A stretch of DNA of 64,000 nt from Viscum album (taxonomy: Eukaryota; Streptophyta; Magnoliopsida; Santalales; Viscaceae): positions 235,343,591 to 235,407,590 of the forward strand of contig OY728143.1 of NCBI GenBank assembly GCA_963277665.1. The letters are read 5' to 3'. The stretch's first letter is position 1, and every line of letters starts with the position of its first letter. The notes under the pieces were generated by a model that was given only the letters and a program-made list of their open reading frames with translations, made no database searches and was not told the origin of the DNA. Of the stretch, positions 23,652 to 36,420 are shown piece after piece. The translations under genes and the position numbers were made by a program.

Positions 23652-25078
23652 AGGGAGGAGAGGGGCACCTTAGGAATATCTCAAAATATTATTTTATATT
23701 AAAGTCAAAATCGGTTTATAATGGTTCCAAAGGGTATTATTTTGAATCTAAAGTGGGGATGGGTGGAAATCCTATCAACCAATAGGATATAGACAAGTTT
23801 AGGGTATTATTTTAACCTTATCAATTAGATTTAACTCTAAGTTAATTAATTTAACTTTTACCATGTCTTTTTGTTTTCTTTCACTATATGGTTAATACAC
23901 TTACTATAACATGCCAAACGAACCCCAAATTGTTTATTATTAATATATATATCCTTATCTAAGTCATTTGGCCGAACCTTAGATTTTTAGGAATAAAATA
24001 ACAATTAATAATATAATATTTGATTTAAAAACTATTTTGTGTCAATTTTGACACTATTTGATATATAATTTTTGTGAAAGTCATAACAGAATTATATGTT
24101 CGAACCAAGTTGATTAAATCAACATTAGTATATCATAGTAACCTATAAAATCAGTGTAATTCATAAAAAGTCTTAAATTACATTTATTTTGGTATTTATA
24201 TTATCAATTTTGTCAATATTTCATTAATAAGATAATTACTGCATCATCTTTGTGTCATAAATAAATTAAATTATTTGATGTCTAAAAATTACAAATAAAA
24301 TACCATCATGTAGGAAATCTTTTTAGATTTCTAATGAATATTTACAATCGAATTTATCTTATGTATAACCCCATATTAAAAATGATTTACTTATTAAACT
24401 TTGATTTTAACTATTTTAACCCTTCTTTAAATAAATTAATAATAAATGTCCTAATCTAATCCAAGTGGGCCTAAATGGTCATATTTTATTCCGAAGTTTG
24501 TTTTTGGTCGAATTACACTTGTCAAATAGAATTAGGACATGTGTTAGGGTAATATTAATATCATATTTACCCTTAGTTACCCTATTTACTATTAACCGCG
24601 GTAAAAATCGTAAAAAGTTACTATTCACCAAAAAATTATTTTTATCTCATTGAACCACATTTTACTTACTGATATCAACTGTGTCTGTCGGATTTCCGAA
24701 ATTCCATTCACAGAAGCGGTAAAATTATGTTTTATGCAAAATTCAGTTTTTAACCTACCACTTAGTGGTTTCACTATTCATCAAAAATTGAAAGTTTTCA
24801 GAAAAATACCAAAATTTCACCCTAGGCTAATTTCGATATTCTGAGTCCAAAAATGAAGTCCATTATAAAAAATAAAATTTATAAAATTTCAAAAAGTGGT
24901 TATTACTATTCATAACGGCTGGTTTTAATAGCATATTGTTGTTTAGTGAAACTCGTTATTGCGTACGTTGCAAGCTATCGAGGAAGGTCGTGATTGCGTG
25001 TAAAGCAAGCCAAGAAAGTGTTGTGTAGAAAAAGATTCCTTTGATGGTTTATATAACATAAAAGTCTCGGGTGTTACA

Positions 25079-25083
25079 GTTCC
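25079..25083. other. Target-site duplication GTTCC (right)
   Basis: Exact partner of 13,127-13,131. Confidence 0.93.
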
Positions 25084-27799
25084 TCTTTATCATGGGGAAT
25101 TTTTTATATTGTTTGTTTCATTTACCCTTTCTCTAAAGGTTAGTACAAAAATATATCCTACACCTTGGATGTTGATCCCTTTTATAGGAATTATTGTATA
25201 GAGTCATTAAAATCCCTCTTTGAGGCTAGCAGTTGGTTCCTCTATTCATCTTAATTCCCTAGGTGAGGTTCTTCATATATTCATGACCAATAGAACATTG
25301 GTGTCGATCCTCAAGATAGTGTGTCTATCCAAATTGAGTTTTTGGTATTTTCCATGTCATTTGGAGTGATCCTCATCTATGTATTAAATCTCTTAAGACG
25401 ACATCATTCATGTCACACTCGGACGTTTTTTCTCTTAGATGAGTTATATGTGGAATATTTGAACTATAATCCTAGGATAGAATTAAATAGTTGTGAATTT
25501 CCATTGGAATGAATGTCTTTATTTAGTATATCTGGATATTCTTGTTTTATGTGGTGTAAAAATATTACTGTTTAGATCTAACAATATTTCATTTATTATA
25601 TGATTTTTGGTTTTCGGGGTTCATATTGAATATTATTATAATCACACCTTCATGGTATATTCCAACATGTTTCATGTATTGTGATGATGATTGAAATTTT
25701 GATAGAGTTCTTAATAGTCTAGGACCAGACTGCGCTTAGTGAGACTGAATAGACTGGGGTGTGTTCTTGTGGTATTCAGATAGCAGTCCTGTTATATCAA
25801 GGCTGGAATCTCTTCAAACGCAGTTTGATGGGATTGTATTGGTCTATGATTAATATCCTTTAATTCCTATCATAATATATTTATGGTATTTAGATGTATG
25901 CATTCATGTTAGTTCAATTATTCTTACATTTTAGCATTGTATAGGCTTTGAGATGTGTTCATGTGTACATGTACATAGGACAAATCCTCTCATGCTTGTG
26001 ATATAACATATCAGTGCTAGTAACCAACCCTTGGACTATTAAAGGTGGGAATGGGGATTCAAGGCACGATCCCCAATAGGATGGATCGTGACATAATATA
26101 CATGGGTTTAGGTTAGTGATAATAGTCTTTATGGACTTCATTTCTTTCTTATATTCAGTATGGATAACCCTGATACTTGTATTCCAAGCATATATTTCCT
26201 CATCCATTGGATATGTAAAACAATATCCCACATTTCCACTAAATTGTCTACTAAGGATTGATTATTTATTTCATCACATGTCCAAGACAAATTGGATCCC
26301 CATAATGTAGTATAATTTCCCTCTCGTGTAGTTATTTTGAGGTTTTACAATATCCGCGCATTTTATTTTACATTATATTTCACCATTTTTTATTCCCCAT
26401 ACTAACAATATGATCATTTTTTGGAACATAAAAATTATTTAATATCTGAAGATTTGGAGTGATCTTCTTGGGACTCATCGTATTCATTGAATTCACACTG
26501 CCCTGCATCAAAGAATCCATTATATGATACTCACCCGACACATCTCTCATAAATGAGAATATAGCTTCCTTCTATATTTAGATTTCATGGGATTTGAGTT
26601 CAGTGATACATTCCTAATTTTCCACCAGGAACATATCCACAACAGTAGTGTCTTCACATCGTTCAACTACTTCAACATATGATGGAGGTGTTTGGTTGAT
26701 ATCAATTTAGTTCATAGATCCAATCACACTTACCGCTCAAACCACATAACCCAAAATCCTTAACCACATATTTGGTGTATTTCCATATTCTTGAACTAGA
26801 TAATGGTGTCAAGACCTTTTCAACTTAACCTATTCTTATATCCATTTCAGGACCAATAAGTTGAAATTAATAGAAAGAAAAGAAATCCCCATATTAATTC
26901 GTATGATAACACCAACATAATTAAAATGACTTTCCTGGTCACTAACAAGAGGGGATGAAATAAACCAACTATTTAAAGAATAATAATTTTTGGAAATATT
27001 ATTCTTCCCAAATAAATATAAAAATTATCTTCCACATTGGGTATAGATATAAAATAATGGACACATATTCATCGGTAAACTAGATGAATAGTTGAACATG
27101 TGGTATTATTAAAATAGAAGAACCAAAAAGGCATATTTACTAACATTAAAATAATAGAAATATTCTGGAAAGGAAGTGTAAATTCAGAGAAACATACCCA
27201 CAAACCCATCACGGGTGGGTTAAGGTTTATGTTAAAATAAAAATCCCATTAGAAAAAGTTAAAGCATGATTTTTTGCAAACTCAGATAGCTTTGGACGTG
27301 GCCTTGATCAAATAAACCTCCCATGTGATGAGAATAATATTTTCTTGGATATAGATAAAGAAACATATCTCATATTAGTGTAATCCAAAATATCAACAAA
27401 AAAATCCATCTATGGAGAAAACCAAGGGTCTATGTTTTTTAAATAGAGCTACAAGAATCACATTAGCCTATGTAAAATAATATCTCTAGATAGGCGTTGG
27501 GGGGAGTTTTCAAACCAATATGGAACATTAGGTATGAATGTGATGGAATATAAATGATGAAGGTATGTGAGTTTGGATAATGTATTGATAATGAACTGAA
27601 AAAACTCCATAGATTTCAATGATACTCACCCCCATCCCCCAGTGGGGGTGGGACCCAAATAATGGAACTCGCCTCTTAGGATAGAATTCATTTATGAGAT
27701 TGATAAGATCATTGAGGGACCACATAAACATACTATATTTTAATTACTATTTAAATATCTTAATGGTATGAATATTTCACCATGTGTTTATGATTCTAC
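25084..27799. other. Unassigned decayed sequence
   Basis: I recognise no gene or RNA. The first bases resume the host sequence cut by the Tekay-like insertion, so they may be the end of the element B LTR or its flank. Short frames such as 25,321-25,512 and 25,959-26,231 show no family motif. Old transposon sequence is the likeliest content. Confidence 0.4.
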
Positions 27800-30411
27800 T
27801 CTAATTGATTTATGTTGAAATTTTTTTCTTGTAAATTGTTTCATTCTACCTCTTATTTCACTTTATGTGATTATAATAATGGAATGGGTCTCTCTATTAG
27901 AGCCCATATCAATTTAAAAGGAATGGAATTAACATTTCATATAATAAATAAAGCTATTATTTTTTATTTTTTGGAGATTATAAAACATATTCTCATGTAA
28001 ACTATATATTTTTTCTTTATATTTATTCTTATTCATAAAGGGTATTAATAATTTATTGTTTGGTAAAAACCAAACATTAATTATATTACTATTTTATGTG
28101 ATTTAATTGTTGAATTCATTGAAAAGGATCATATGATTCAACTTAATCATTTCGTTTAGCCCTACATTGTACACATACCTACTGTATAAACTATTTCAAT
28201 TAATCTATATTGAATAGAAAAAATTGAGTTAGTGGAATTGAAGAAGAAACTCAACGAAAATAAAGATAATTAATTTATTTAGAAAAGTGAGGCATAATGT
28301 GGTGAACCTATTCTTTTGGAATAAAAGAATAAAAAATCAGTTTTACTATTATTTGATTATTTATTACATAACATATTCAAATTTTTACATAATTATCCAC
28401 TATCATGTATTGATTACTCTTTTTATCAATTTTTAGGATCTCAATATATGTCAATGAAAGGGATTCATTAATTATATTATAAAAATATAGAAAAAAGCTA
28501 AGAAACTCTTAATACCAAATTATGTACCTGGTATGGACACTATGAATTTATTTTAATTCAATTTTTATATAATAATTTCTATTCTAAATTCAGGGATTTA
28601 ATTAATAGTATCTTCTGAGTTTACCTAAACTAAATTATAGTCATTATATGTGATATTATTATATAATGTGCTAATGGGAATTAGGATTACATGGGAATGT
28701 GGATGAATATTATTAGGAAGGAGAAACTATATTATAAATTTAGTATGTTTTAAATCAAGTAATATAATGTATCATTCTTTAGTCGTGTGATCAAAATGGA
28801 GGGTATATCAGTTGATCCTTTTAAGAAAGGTCAGATTAAATAATGGCCTAGACCCACCAATATGATTTAGATATGAAATATTCTTATATAGTTAATATAT
28901 CATCAAAAATTGTTGAAAATTTTCTTATGTTTATCTATTCGACTCACAATGTTAAAAAATAACGGATTCATGTTTTTTATATGGATGAATGTTATTAAAT
29001 TGTCACTATTCTAATGGAAATGTTTTTGGTCAAAAATTACCTACATTAACCAATAGTTGAGAAGGGTTTGTAATTTATATTAATGCATCCATAAAGGAAC
29101 TAATATTTTTGATTATAGAAAATGAAATGGATATAAATGATTAATATAATAAATTATATCCTCATGGAAAAATTTAACCTATGTGCAATATGGAGTTATC
29201 ATGGGAAATTATTACATTAATGATATGAATATATTATCATTACGTAGAATGGTGTGACATATATACTGATCTTTTAAGTATAATGTATATATTTGTCTGA
29301 AAAAAGTAGAATATGAAATAGAATAGATAGTTGTGCATAATTAATGATTATTATGTCTCAATACATTATCACCTTGGGAATGTGAAGAAGGTGGATGATA
29401 CAGTGAGTCAAAAGAATCAATCATGCTTATCAATTATGAGAATGGAAATTTATAAAAAAAATTAAGGATTTCGAATGTATTTAAATTGATGTTTTGATAA
29501 AAGGATTGAAATCATATATTTATAAAAAATATACCATTTATCCATGTAATAACTTAAGAGACATGAAAAAATGATATATATCTAAAAATTATGGTTAGAA
29601 ATGTTCCTGCACTCAACCATGATTTTTATGTGATGATATGGTTTAGTAATAGAGCATATGCCCCTTTATTAAAAAAAATTGTAGAAGCAGTTATTGGATG
29701 AAGCTAATATCCCATCAATTCTTATTAATCATTGATGTACAAATATCAATAGATACATTAAGGGTCAATTCTAGTTGGAAAAATTGAAGATATATATATA
29801 TATATATATATTTAAGTATATATAAAAATTCATTGTATTACATTATGTTACGGATAAGAAGTATAATTTCAAAAGGATGAAAACTACCTCTAACCACACT
29901 TTTATGGAAATTGTAAAATGTCTAAATCAATATTTTCATAGGATTCACCATATAATTTAAAGGATATAATGTTATTTGGGTTGTAGTCAATCACCTTATG
30001 AGGCGATCAAATATCATTATTATTTTCAAACAATATTTTATTTTAATTAGCTTCTAAATATATCTAATATTGAATTATTAATGATTATGGAGTACCACAA
30101 TATATTGTTTTTAAATGTGTTACAAGTCATATAATGAATTTCTAGGGGTGATTTGAATATGGTCATGATAGAGAGTTCTGTTTTAGTACAACCTATCATG
30201 CTTAAATAAATGGTCAATATGATATAACCATTCATACTATAGAGCATATTCAAATATAATGTTCTCTATATTTCAATGATGGTTGGGATCAATACCTTCC
30301 TAATTTATAATAATCTCATAATAATATGTTTCACGAAACAATTTAGATGGATCACTATGATGCTCTCTATGGAATGATGTGTATAAAGCCATCATGGTAT
30401 GAAAAAGTTAG
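27800..30411 (+). pseudogene. Decayed Ty3/gypsy pol, left part (element C)
   Basis: Fragments in gypsy order on the + strand. Protease/RT linker near 27,870-27,950 (MGLSIRAHINLKGMELTFHI resembles the Tekay linker). RT lies between about 28,230 and 28,760, with YGHYEF-like and EKLYYKF-like words. RNase H is at about 29,065-29,330 (CDIYTDLLSIMYIF near 29,250). The integrase core runs from about 29,880 to 30,411 (an IWVVV-like strand near 29,970; DGWDQYLP near 30,280). It is cut at 30,411 by the solo LTR and resumes at 34,165. Heavy decay, few CG dinucleotides. Confidence 0.75.
29790..29812. repeat. TA microsatellite
   Basis: About 11 TA units in the element C fossil. Confidence 0.9.
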
Positions 30412-30416
30412 ATAAA
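30412..30416. other. Target-site duplication ATAAA (left)
   Basis: Five bases repeated exactly at 34,160-34,164 around the solo LTR. The sequence is simple, so the match alone is weak, but it agrees with the LTR borders. Confidence 0.7.
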
Positions 30417-31703
30417 TAAAACGCCCCGACCCCAGCTACCCAGAGTCGGTGCATTACTTCGTAAAATTGGCATGATCACAAAATATCAAGTCTCGAAAGA
30501 CCGATTAGTTTAGTAGCCTTGGAAACACTAGATACATTCATAAATGTTACATTACATCATAAAGTGAAAAACTAATAACAAAGTCTTCATAGTCCACACT
30601 CATATCCCTTTCTGACTACCCCTGCAGGTCATTCATAAAATACTTCTTCACATCCTGGAAAAATATTAAAACATTGAAAGGGGTGAGCTCAAATGCTCAG
30701 TAAGGATAACAATATAGCGGAATATTTCCTCAATAAACATAAACATTTAAGGCAATGTATAACTAAAACAAAAGCCTTTTAAACTTGACCTTCAACATAA
30801 TATGGAAAAAGTAAAATGAGATAATTCGATTCACTTCTTCACATGGATATTCTACTGGTCGAATAATCACATGCAATATCAATAACCACTTTCATAATGA
30901 GGGAATGTATAATGCCAGACATTCTGAAACATTTCGTCAAGGCCTCGGCCAAGACGTCTAAAATGATTAAGGCCTCGGCCAAAACCATAAATCAAATTGG
31001 GAAAGGGCCTCAGCCAATTCCACGTCTTGTTGTCTCATGAGACCTACTGATGCATCGAGGAGCTATAGCGGGCTCCACCCGTCACTTATTAAGTCCAATA
31101 CATTCCTCATATGAATAGGTTTAAATATATCATAAACCATAACATAATCGTATCACATAAAACATGCATAAAGGAAACATAACATTTCCACATTTCAATC
31201 ACAAGATATCAATAAAACACATTGATATAATAAAAACGCTTTCAAAACCATTTTCAATACCAAAATAAAAGAAAGTTAAAACATTGTATTTATTTTTCAT
31301 TAAAAAAAGTGATGGCTTGTAGAGGAACCCGAAAGTCAAATAATGGTCACAGCGGCGAAGAAGTCATTGTCGCCGCATATGTACGGAAAGAAAAACATTC
31401 CCTTTTTTTCAATTAGTAAAACGCTTCGTATAAAAAAATATTCCTTTTGAATAACGTAAAAGTCAAAGGGGTTTATACACCGTAAAAAGGAAAGTTGTGT
31501 ATAAAACAAAATATGCCTCAATGAAAGGAGATTGAGACGAAGTCCTTAAAAAGATCATTTTTAAAATAGAAAAGATCTATTGTGTGTATTCACTATATGT
31601 ACACATAAAGAAAGTATAAATAAAATATAGGACATAATAATATCATCAAATAATTTTAAAGTAGGAGATTAACCCAAAGAATAGAAATTGGGTTAAGAAT
31701 TTC

Positions 31704-31711
31704 CCTTACCT
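31704..31711 (-). promoter_or_regulatory. Splice-donor-like site in solo LTR
   Basis: GAG/GTAAGGG in element sense, in the same surroundings (a CGGAC-containing segment directly before, GAAAT after) as in the Tekay-like LTRs. Confidence 0.45.
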
Positions 31712-32040
31712 CATGTCCGACTTGACTCAACCGTTCTTTAACCTCCTGAATAATAATCTAGAGTTAATATCTACCTTATTAAGAACTATTTTCAATTTCA
31801 TTATCCTTTTTATATCACTTATTACAATGTTATGAACATTATGTAATTATTTAAGTTAATAACGGTCGTTTTGTTGATCTTTGGTACTTGAGTCAACAAT
31901 AAACTTCTTATAATTACAAGTTGTTCATGTGGTGAAATATCCATTATATCCAGAATTATATTCATGATGTAGATATCATATATATCATATATATACAGTA
32001 TATACATTCATTTATAATATTACGTAACATTTAGAGGTAA

Positions 32041-32105
32041 GAAATGAAATGCACCGTTCATGGAGACGGTAAGCCGTACGTATGCATGAACGCTACTTTC
32101 ATTTC
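32041..32105 (-). promoter_or_regulatory. Conserved leader hairpin in solo LTR
   Basis: Outer arms GAAATGAAA (32,041-32,049) and TTTCATTTC (32,097-32,105), then an internal loop, then GTTCATG and CATGAAC, then the inner ACGG/CCGT stem around TAAG. The core GGAGACGGTA..CCGTACGTA is shared with the Tekay-like copies, while both arms differ and still pair. Confidence 0.75.
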
Positions 32106-32795
32106 TATTTTGCATTTAATGGAATGAAATCATAATGATATAAATTTATTCCAGTACAATATAGTTTATAATACCATTTACTCCATCCTTTATACATCCC
32201 ACATATGGCATTAACGATTCAAATCACTTTGAGGGGGTGGTAGTCCGCACTTCCTAAAATGAAATTATCACGTTTACCCAAAATGGAAATCATAAAGTAT
32301 GCCATAAATGAGAAATAAAGAAGCATAAGTAAAACATAAACATATTATATATCATATATAAATATAGTGACATCTTAATGGCCACCTTTTAAGGTGTTAT
32401 ATGAGTGTTGAACAATCATCGTTTCGTTAGGCAGAAATTCACCATCCACAAAAACTGTATGTTCTTTAACCATTAGATTTAGGTGTGTGTAAGTGTAGCT
32501 CGAATCCTTCTTATAACAACATCCTAGTATATTGAGGATGCTGGTTTTGTTACAAAAGAAATGAATAACAAGAGTTTATGGTGTTGGAGAATAAAAATAA
32601 AACAAAATAACATAAGAGAATACATTACCTTTAAATCGGGTAACTCTTTTGATTTGATCCAAAGGCTTCCTTGTGAAGTATTCTGCCCAAAGTGAGGCTT
32701 CTAGTAGTAAGGGAGGGAAGTTGGGAGAGTATTTGGGCAGAGTTTGGCTGAACCAAAAGGCTTGAAAGTGTTAATGAGGTGGTAGAGGTGGGGGC

Positions 32796-32803
32796 CTTTT
32801 ATA
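32796..32803 (-). promoter_or_regulatory. LTR TATA box (solo LTR)
   Basis: TATAAAAG in element sense inside a C-rich and G-rich context, equivalent to 15,311-15,318. Confidence 0.6.
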
Positions 32804-34093
32804 AGAGGAGAGGAGGGGCTCTTTTGGAAAGATTGAAATGTTACATTATTATACAATGCTTTTCAGATTCTAAAGGTCCCACACTTATATAATTCGTGGA
32901 TAAAGTGATAAGGGTTCTAAATCTACCCATAAAATAGTCTTTGGACAAGTGTAAGCCTTGGATTGTACATTATCTTTTCATTTTATTAAAATCATTAAAT
33001 AATGAGATCATCGCTGCATCATAATGATGTCATAAATAATTTAATTTATTTAATGTCTAAAAATTATAAAAAAATACTATGATGTAGGAAATATTTTTAT
33101 CTTTACAATGACTATTTATAGTCAAAAATATGACTTTTATAACCCCATGTAAAAATTGTCTAGTAAAACATTTCATGTTTGTGTCATTTTTTTTACTTTA
33201 ACATTAAATAAAAGGTATTTATGTCATTTTCCAACTAAAGTGGCTCCATGTGGTCCCCAAGTTGACCCATGGATTGTATTGGTCGGCCATGGAACATACA
33301 ATGAGGGTAGGACATGTGTCAATCTCATCTCATTTTATTAAAACATTATTTTTACCTTAAACTACACTAATTATCTCTAATCGCGATTAAGAACTTAAAA
33401 GTTACTATTCACCAAAAATTATTTTAATCTCATTGAACCACATTTTACTTCTTAATGACAACCATGTATGTCGGATTTTTGAAAATCAAAACACAGAAGT
33501 GGTAATATTTCATTTAAACGGAAAATCAGATATTTAACTACCACTTAGTGGTTTCACTATTCATCAAAAATTGATGTTTTTCAGAACAATGCCAAAATTT
33601 CACCCCAAGCTATAATTGATATTCCGAATTCAAAAATGAGGTCTATTTTACAAAATTTCAAACATATAAGTTGTATTAATTAATTTTATAATTAATTCCC
33701 GCTGTCATGACAGATAGCGTGTTTTTAAGAAACAATTTATATCAAAAGATTGGCAATTGTTTATGTCCAATTTCAATGTTAAATTAATTATAATGACCAC
33801 CATTGGATAAAATAGTAAAAATATATTCTAATTATACTTTAAAACCACTAAATAGTATAATTTATCACTATTAATTATTTTGATTAAAAAAGTTGTTTTT
33901 AAGTATTTTTCACTATTCATAAAAAATTGGAAGTTCTCAGAAAAATACCAAAAATTCAACATAGGATAATTTCGATATTACGAATCCAAAAATGAAGTCC
34001 ATTTGGAAAAATAAAATTTATAAAATTTCAAAAATTAGGTATTACTATTCATAACGGCTACTTTGATTAGTCGCGGTGTTTTAGAACTCGAAC

Positions 34094-34108
34094 TTGCGTA
34101 CAATGCAA
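34094..34108. repeat. Start-proximal palindrome in solo LTR
   Basis: TTGCGT, spacer ACA, ATGCAA: the counterpart of 16,626-16,640 with one mismatched arm base, about 50 bp inside the LTR. Confidence 0.55.
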
Positions 34109-34159
34109 GCTATTGCATTATTGAAAGAGAGGCGTATCGTGGAAGCTCGGGGTGTTACA

Positions 34160-34600
34160 ATAAATACCACTATTGTGACCCAAGCTAGATGATGTAGTGA
34201 AAGACAAGATTTTAGAATTTTTTTCATCTCATCTAAAAAGCTCATAGTTGACATGAGAGCTATGAAACAATAATCATTGAGATCTATAATTGGAATATTG
34301 TGTAAGATATTCATATTAATTTGACCAAGAAGTAATTCCTTAAGATTTAATAAAAGAGAATGTTGGTCCCTGGACATATCAGCTACTTCTATATTCTCAA
34401 TCGAGTAGGGATGAATTTATTTGAAATAATTTTATTGTATTCAATATCATTCATAATAGGAGTACACATGTATAAATATACAACAAAATTTTTTGGACAT
34501 TATTTTATTATTATATTGGAGGGTATGATTAATATTATCTACATTATGATATATATATATATATATAATTTTTTCAATAATACATGATTTTTTATTAATA
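34160..34600 (+). pseudogene. Decayed Ty3/gypsy pol, right part (element C)
   Basis: Starts with the ATAAA duplication and continues the integrase fossil broken at 30,411. Words near 34,360-34,415 (PGHISYFYILNRVG) resemble the GPY/F region GPFEILDRVG of chromoviruses. After about 34,600 the coding trace is lost. Confidence 0.55.
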
Positions 34601-35389
34601 CCTTAGAAATAAAATCCTTTTACGATTCAAAGGCTTATATTTCTGAACAAATAAATTTATCATGGTGAAATGTATTTTTAATAAACAAAAAGTATTGATC
34701 AGTATTAAAAACTAATTATAATGAAATTTATTTTCAATAAATTTATAATAATTCAAGAATTAGTTATGTAATCTTAATGAATTAATATAAAACCGTTTAA
34801 TTTAGAATATGTAATTTTTTAGGGAAATATGTTTTTAATGTAGATTTTGTTATTATAAGAATAAATTAAACAAATATATACCAATGAATGATGTTGTTGT
34901 AATATTTATATACAATAATAAATAAAATATTTTAACAATCATATAATATTTTTGACAATAAACATAATAAATGAACTTTCATTTTAAATTTAAATATTCA
35001 ATTTTTTCTCAAATGGTTATCATTATATCTTGATCATTTATTTTAATTTTATTTAATTGTTTTTATATAAAATGATTTTGATAAAATGTATTTTATATTT
35101 TGAAACAGAATGTTTTAATTCGGCATTGAGTCCACATTCAATTTTGGTCATAATGAATACTAAAACCATTAAAAATTGGTTACCACAGTTAATGTAAAAA
35201 TATGATAATGAAGGGGATTAATCTAAGATATAACGATTAATTTATAATATATATTTATCTAAATTTTATTGGTGTAGTTAATATCAACAATTTCATATCA
35301 TTACATCTATTTATTATCCATTCGGGACCATATTAAAATGATAATCACATCAAACCATTTTAGTATTTGATGTAATTCCATTTTTTTCC
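34601..35389. other. AT-rich sequence without recognisable content
   Basis: Mostly A and T with no convincing reading frame. It may be the 3' LTR of element C; I have no second copy to test this. Confidence 0.35.
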
Positions 35390-36052
35390 ATCTACCAATT
35401 TACAGGAGGAATGGCCCGAAGGCATTCATTTTTTTTATTATTTTAGATAATCCACCTTTCAAGGGGTGAGATGGAACACATACAAAGCCTAAAGGCGTAG
35501 AGACAATTACATGACCCATAGGTCTTGGTGGGAATCACCCAGACAAGACAACATGGAACTAATCCTCCCCGGTATATGTCATAATATCAGCACTCCACCT
35601 TTGCAGGGCTAGTCTGCTAGTTGTCCTGTGAATGGTTTCATAGGCCCAATACTGATGGTAATTCCATACCCTCTAGTTCTCTAAGTTCTGGTTATCTCTT
35701 CTCTAGGGAATGTGCAAACCCTAATCCTTATCTGAATCCTTTTCTCTTCTAGTCTGACTGGTAGATCAGCATCATGGGTCCCGAAGGCCTTGGGGTGGTC
35801 CTAAGACCTTGAGGTGGCCCAAAGACCTTGAGAATCAACTGGACTGAGGCCCTAGGTGGCCCAAAATCCATACAAGATCCAAGGACCAAATCGGTAGCCC
35901 GGAGGCCCAGATTGATGAATAGTTCCAGTCGCAATAGTATCGAACAGTGCTTACTACAGTGCCGCTACAACAACCCAGAAATATGCCTCCACTCGGATTT
36001 GATCCCGGGTCTCTTGGATGAACTAGCCAAGTCCTCACAATCTACCTATTTA
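35390..36052 (-). mobile_element. Short retroposon-like insertion with tRNA-like head
   Basis: A GC-richer island in AT-rich DNA. It is flanked by ATCTACCAATTTA (35,390-35,402) and ATCTACCTATTTA (36,040-36,052), which match at 12 of 13 bases, so it looks like a discrete 637-bp insertion. On the - strand the head reads ACTTGGCTAGTTCATCC then GGGATCAAATCCGAG, resembling the A box and B box of a tRNA-derived promoter, though the A box is imperfect. Near 35,760-35,875 are short repeats containing AAGGTCTTNGG and CCACC. An A-rich run near 35,430-35,445 would be close to the 3' end. A tRNA-derived SINE is my best guess; the A-run does not abut the flanking repeat, so other insertion types remain possible. 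Confidence 0.5.
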
Positions 36053-36420
36053 TAAAAGAGAACCTTTAATTTAGTATTATTCACAATCATTTAGTCCTCT
36101 AACTCTTCTAAAATCCATCTGATAACCATTATATAATCATTACATTTTTTACAGTATTTCAAGGTATAACCAAATGACTATTCTATGAAGGGTTATAGCA
36201 TATGATAGAGGAGGTATCACTTCTAAATATTTAGCACATAGTAGTGGTTTAATCAACCGCTAAATAGATCCATAAATGTTTTAAAAACCAATGCTAAATC
36301 CTATATCAGAAATCATTTAGCAACACTTAATCAAAACTGTTGTGAAACTATTCATCAATGTTTTTTAATATCAGTATAATAGTTTATTAGTCTTTAAACC
36401 ACCCCAAAATCATTTCACGA
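36053..36420. other. Unassigned sequence
   Basis: Decayed AT-rich DNA; no gene seen. Confidence 0.3.

Larger units (their letters stand above)
13132..25078 (-). mobile_element. Near-complete Tekay/Del-like Ty3/gypsy chromovirus
   Basis: This 11.9-kb retrotransposon lies on the - strand: two LTRs of 3,614 bp each, a 5-bp target duplication, a primer site next to the 5' LTR (21,451-21,462), a polypurine tract next to the 3' LTR (16,746-16,760), and gag, protease, RT, RNase H, integrase and a chromodomain-like tail in one direction. Integrase after RNase H is the gypsy order. Very long LTRs, two CCHC knuckles and a C-terminal chromodomain-like region suggest the Tekay/Del lineage. LTR ends are TGTAACA on the sense strand and TTATA at the other end, not the usual CA. 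An eye count over about 600 bp gives roughly 15 differences between LTRs (about 2.5%), so it is fairly young. The polyprotein has four in-frame stops and one frameshift, so this copy cannot make its enzymes. It is inserted in the LTR of element B. Confidence 0.95.
21465..25078 (-). repeat. 5' LTR of the Tekay-like element
   Basis: 3,614 bp, matching 13,132-16,745. In element sense it starts TGTAACACCCGAGAC at 25,078 and ends TTATA at 21,465. It contains the TATA box (23,644-23,651), hairpins (23,252-23,322 and 23,078-23,122), the donor-like site (about 22,747), and palindromes (24,959-25,008). Transcription from here would drive the element. Confidence 0.95.
30417..34159 (-). mobile_element. 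Solo LTR of a Tekay-related element
   Basis: A 3,743-bp LTR with no internal region. In element sense it starts TGTAACACCCCGAGC at 34,159 and ends with a GGGGCGTTTTA-type end at 30,417, like the TTATA end of the Tekay-like LTR. It shares with that LTR the TATA box (32,796-32,803), the leader hairpin (32,041-32,105), the donor-like block (about 31,704-31,760), the start-proximal palindrome (34,094-34,108), and blocks such as the TTACTATTCACCAAAA stretch near 33,400. Overall they are diverged families. Flanking ATAAA repeats and the continuity of the host integrase fossil indicate LTR-LTR recombination removed the rest. Confidence 0.88.

Noticed and set aside
35749..36055. Overlapping frames on both strands in the GC-richer island
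   Set aside because: Overlap on both strands with no domain; better explained by the retroposon-like insertion.
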